Positions 63,433 to 64,000 of a stretch of DNA of 64,000 nucleotides are shown piece by piece. The DNA is from Sphingomonas corticis. Its GTDB lineage: Bacteria; Pseudomonadota; Alphaproteobacteria; Sphingomonadales; Sphingomonadaceae. Positions within the stretch are counted from its first letter, which is position 1. Every line of letters starts with the position of its first letter. The notes beneath the pieces are model-generated. The model saw only the letters and a program-made list of their open reading frames with translations, was not told where the DNA came from and did no database searches. Location of the stretch: NCBI RefSeq assembly GCF_012035195.1, contig NZ_JAAVJH010000015.1:1-64000 (forward strand). The letters are read 5' to 3'. The translations under genes and the position numbers were made by a program.

Positions 63433-64000
63433 TCATACCGGTGGGAGGGGCTGCGGCGGGGCGTCACGGTCCAGCTCGTGCACCTCGACCGAGCCGCGCG
63501 CGATGTGGCTGCGGCGGAAGCCGTAGGCGAAGTAGATGACGAGGCCGGCCGCGCCCCAGATCGGCAGCACGAGCCGGTTCAGCCACGGCAGGCTGAAGTA
63601 GAGGAAGACGCATCCGAACACAGCCAGCGGACCGACCACGAATACCGCCGGCGTGCGGAACGGCCGCGCCCGGTGCGGGTCGCGCAACCTCAGCACCATC
63701 ACCGAGACCGCCACCAGCAGGAATGCGAAGAGCGTGCCGGCGTTCGAGATGTCGACGAGCTGGCCGACGGGAAGCATGGCGGCGCCCGCGGCGACGAAGA
63801 GGCCGGTGATGATCGTCATCCGGTGCGGCGTCTTCCACCTCGGGTGGACGGCCGCCAGCCCGTCCGGCAGCAGTCCGTCCCGCGCCATCACAAAGAAGAT
63901 GCGCGTCTGGCCGAACATCATCATCAGGATGACGGACGGTAGCGCAAGGTTGGCGGCGAAGCCCATGATGTCGCCGAGCACGCTGTGGTTGATCGCGCGC
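63433..64000 (-). CDS. APC-family amino-acid permease (cut by window edge)
   Basis: About 189 C-terminal codons are present; the 5' part lies beyond the window. It has membrane segments LALPSVILMMMFGQTRIFFV, the cationic amino-acid transporter box FFVMARDGLLPDGLAAVHPR and KTPHRMTIITGLFVAA. This matches the YhdG/CAT branch of APC transporters. Substrate probably an amino acid. Confidence 0.88.
   Translation of the reverse strand, partial: RAINHSVLGDIMGFAANLALPSVILMMMFGQTRIFFVMARDGLLPDGLAAVHPRWKTPHRMTIITGLFVAAGAAMLPVGQLVDISNAGTLFAFLLVAVSVMVLRLRDPHRARPFRTPAVFVVGPLAVFGCVFLYFSLPWLNRLVLPIWGAAGLVIYFAYGFRRSHIARGSVEVHELDRDAPPQPLPPV

Overview
The window reads as a chromosomal segment of a GC-rich alphaproteobacterium, most likely a sphingomonad (Sphingomonas or a close relative). 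This rests on the petABC (Rieske, cytochrome b, cytochrome c1) operon next to apt, the style of hemF, lipB and the zinc metalloprotease, and very high GC at third codon positions. No 16S or other decisive marker is present, so the genus is an inference.

Left part, 1-15,276, is core-like. It holds an IS5-type insertion sequence end (1-123), a small lipoprotein, petA-petB-petC-apt on the minus strand, trmL, a secreted trypsin-like protease, a di-haem cytochrome c, hemF plus a GNAT enzyme, two coupled membrane proteins, lipB, a Met-rich lipoprotein with a strong terminator, an arylamine N-acetyltransferase, a large zinc metalloprotease, a cyclophilin and tRNA-Ser(GGA).

From 15,277 to the right edge the window looks like a composite genomic island that starts at the 3' end of tRNA-Ser. 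A P4-type integrase lies directly downstream. Then follow: (a) 16.8-24.8 kb, an AlpA-type regulator fused to an unknown domain, a DUF2971 protein, a small HhH protein, a zinc-hook AAA ATPase resembling RloC/PrrC-type proteins, a large serine recombinase, a secreted SH3-MBL hydrolase and an XRE repressor; (b) 25.1-26.7 kb, a tightly overlapping three-gene operon whose first product looks like a DUF2384 (Xre/MbcA/ParS-type) protein while the other two are unrecognised; (c) 26.7-32.8 kb, three consecutive tyrosine recombinases plus a small coiled-coil protein, a Tn554/GMT-like mobile module with a GGGACC repeat cluster at its head; (d) 33.7-42.8 and 52.8-60.8 kb, metabolic and detoxification genes (methyltransferase, FMN-binding protein, cupins, PhzF, PLP decarboxylase, GFA, EamA, GSTs, nitronate monooxygenase, MFS pump, thioesterase, HCCA isomerase) with Lrp, LysR and TetR regulators; (e) 43.1-47.8 kb, a WYL regulator divergent from a RecB-nuclease/SF1-helicase fusion and a small ubiquitin-like protein; (f) 47.8-52.5 kb, a TerY-P triad (vWA, PP2C, kinase) with a HEPN-like fourth gene; (g) 60.9-62.7 kb, a small repeat protein and RmuC.

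Two regulatory patterns tie the island together. An 18-bp palindrome of the form GGATAACG-NN-CGTTATCC occurs at five intergenic promoter regions of the metabolic genes, with a half-site at a sixth. A second palindrome, TGACA-N5-TGTCA followed by CCC, occurs between the WYL gene and the nuclease-helicase, before the ubiquitin-like gene, and before the small protein/rmuC pair 13 kb away. Together they suggest one metabolic/stress regulon and one WYL-controlled DNA-defence or repair regulon, the latter split by the TerY-P and detoxification blocks.

No gene-free stretch exceeds about 300 bases. The longest gaps (15,277-15,434; 24,813-25,112; 32,764-33,029; 33,645-33,858; 41,664-41,938; 42,796-43,066; 52,540-52,753) contain the repeats and operators listed, except 42,796-43,066 and 52,540-52,753, where I recognise nothing.
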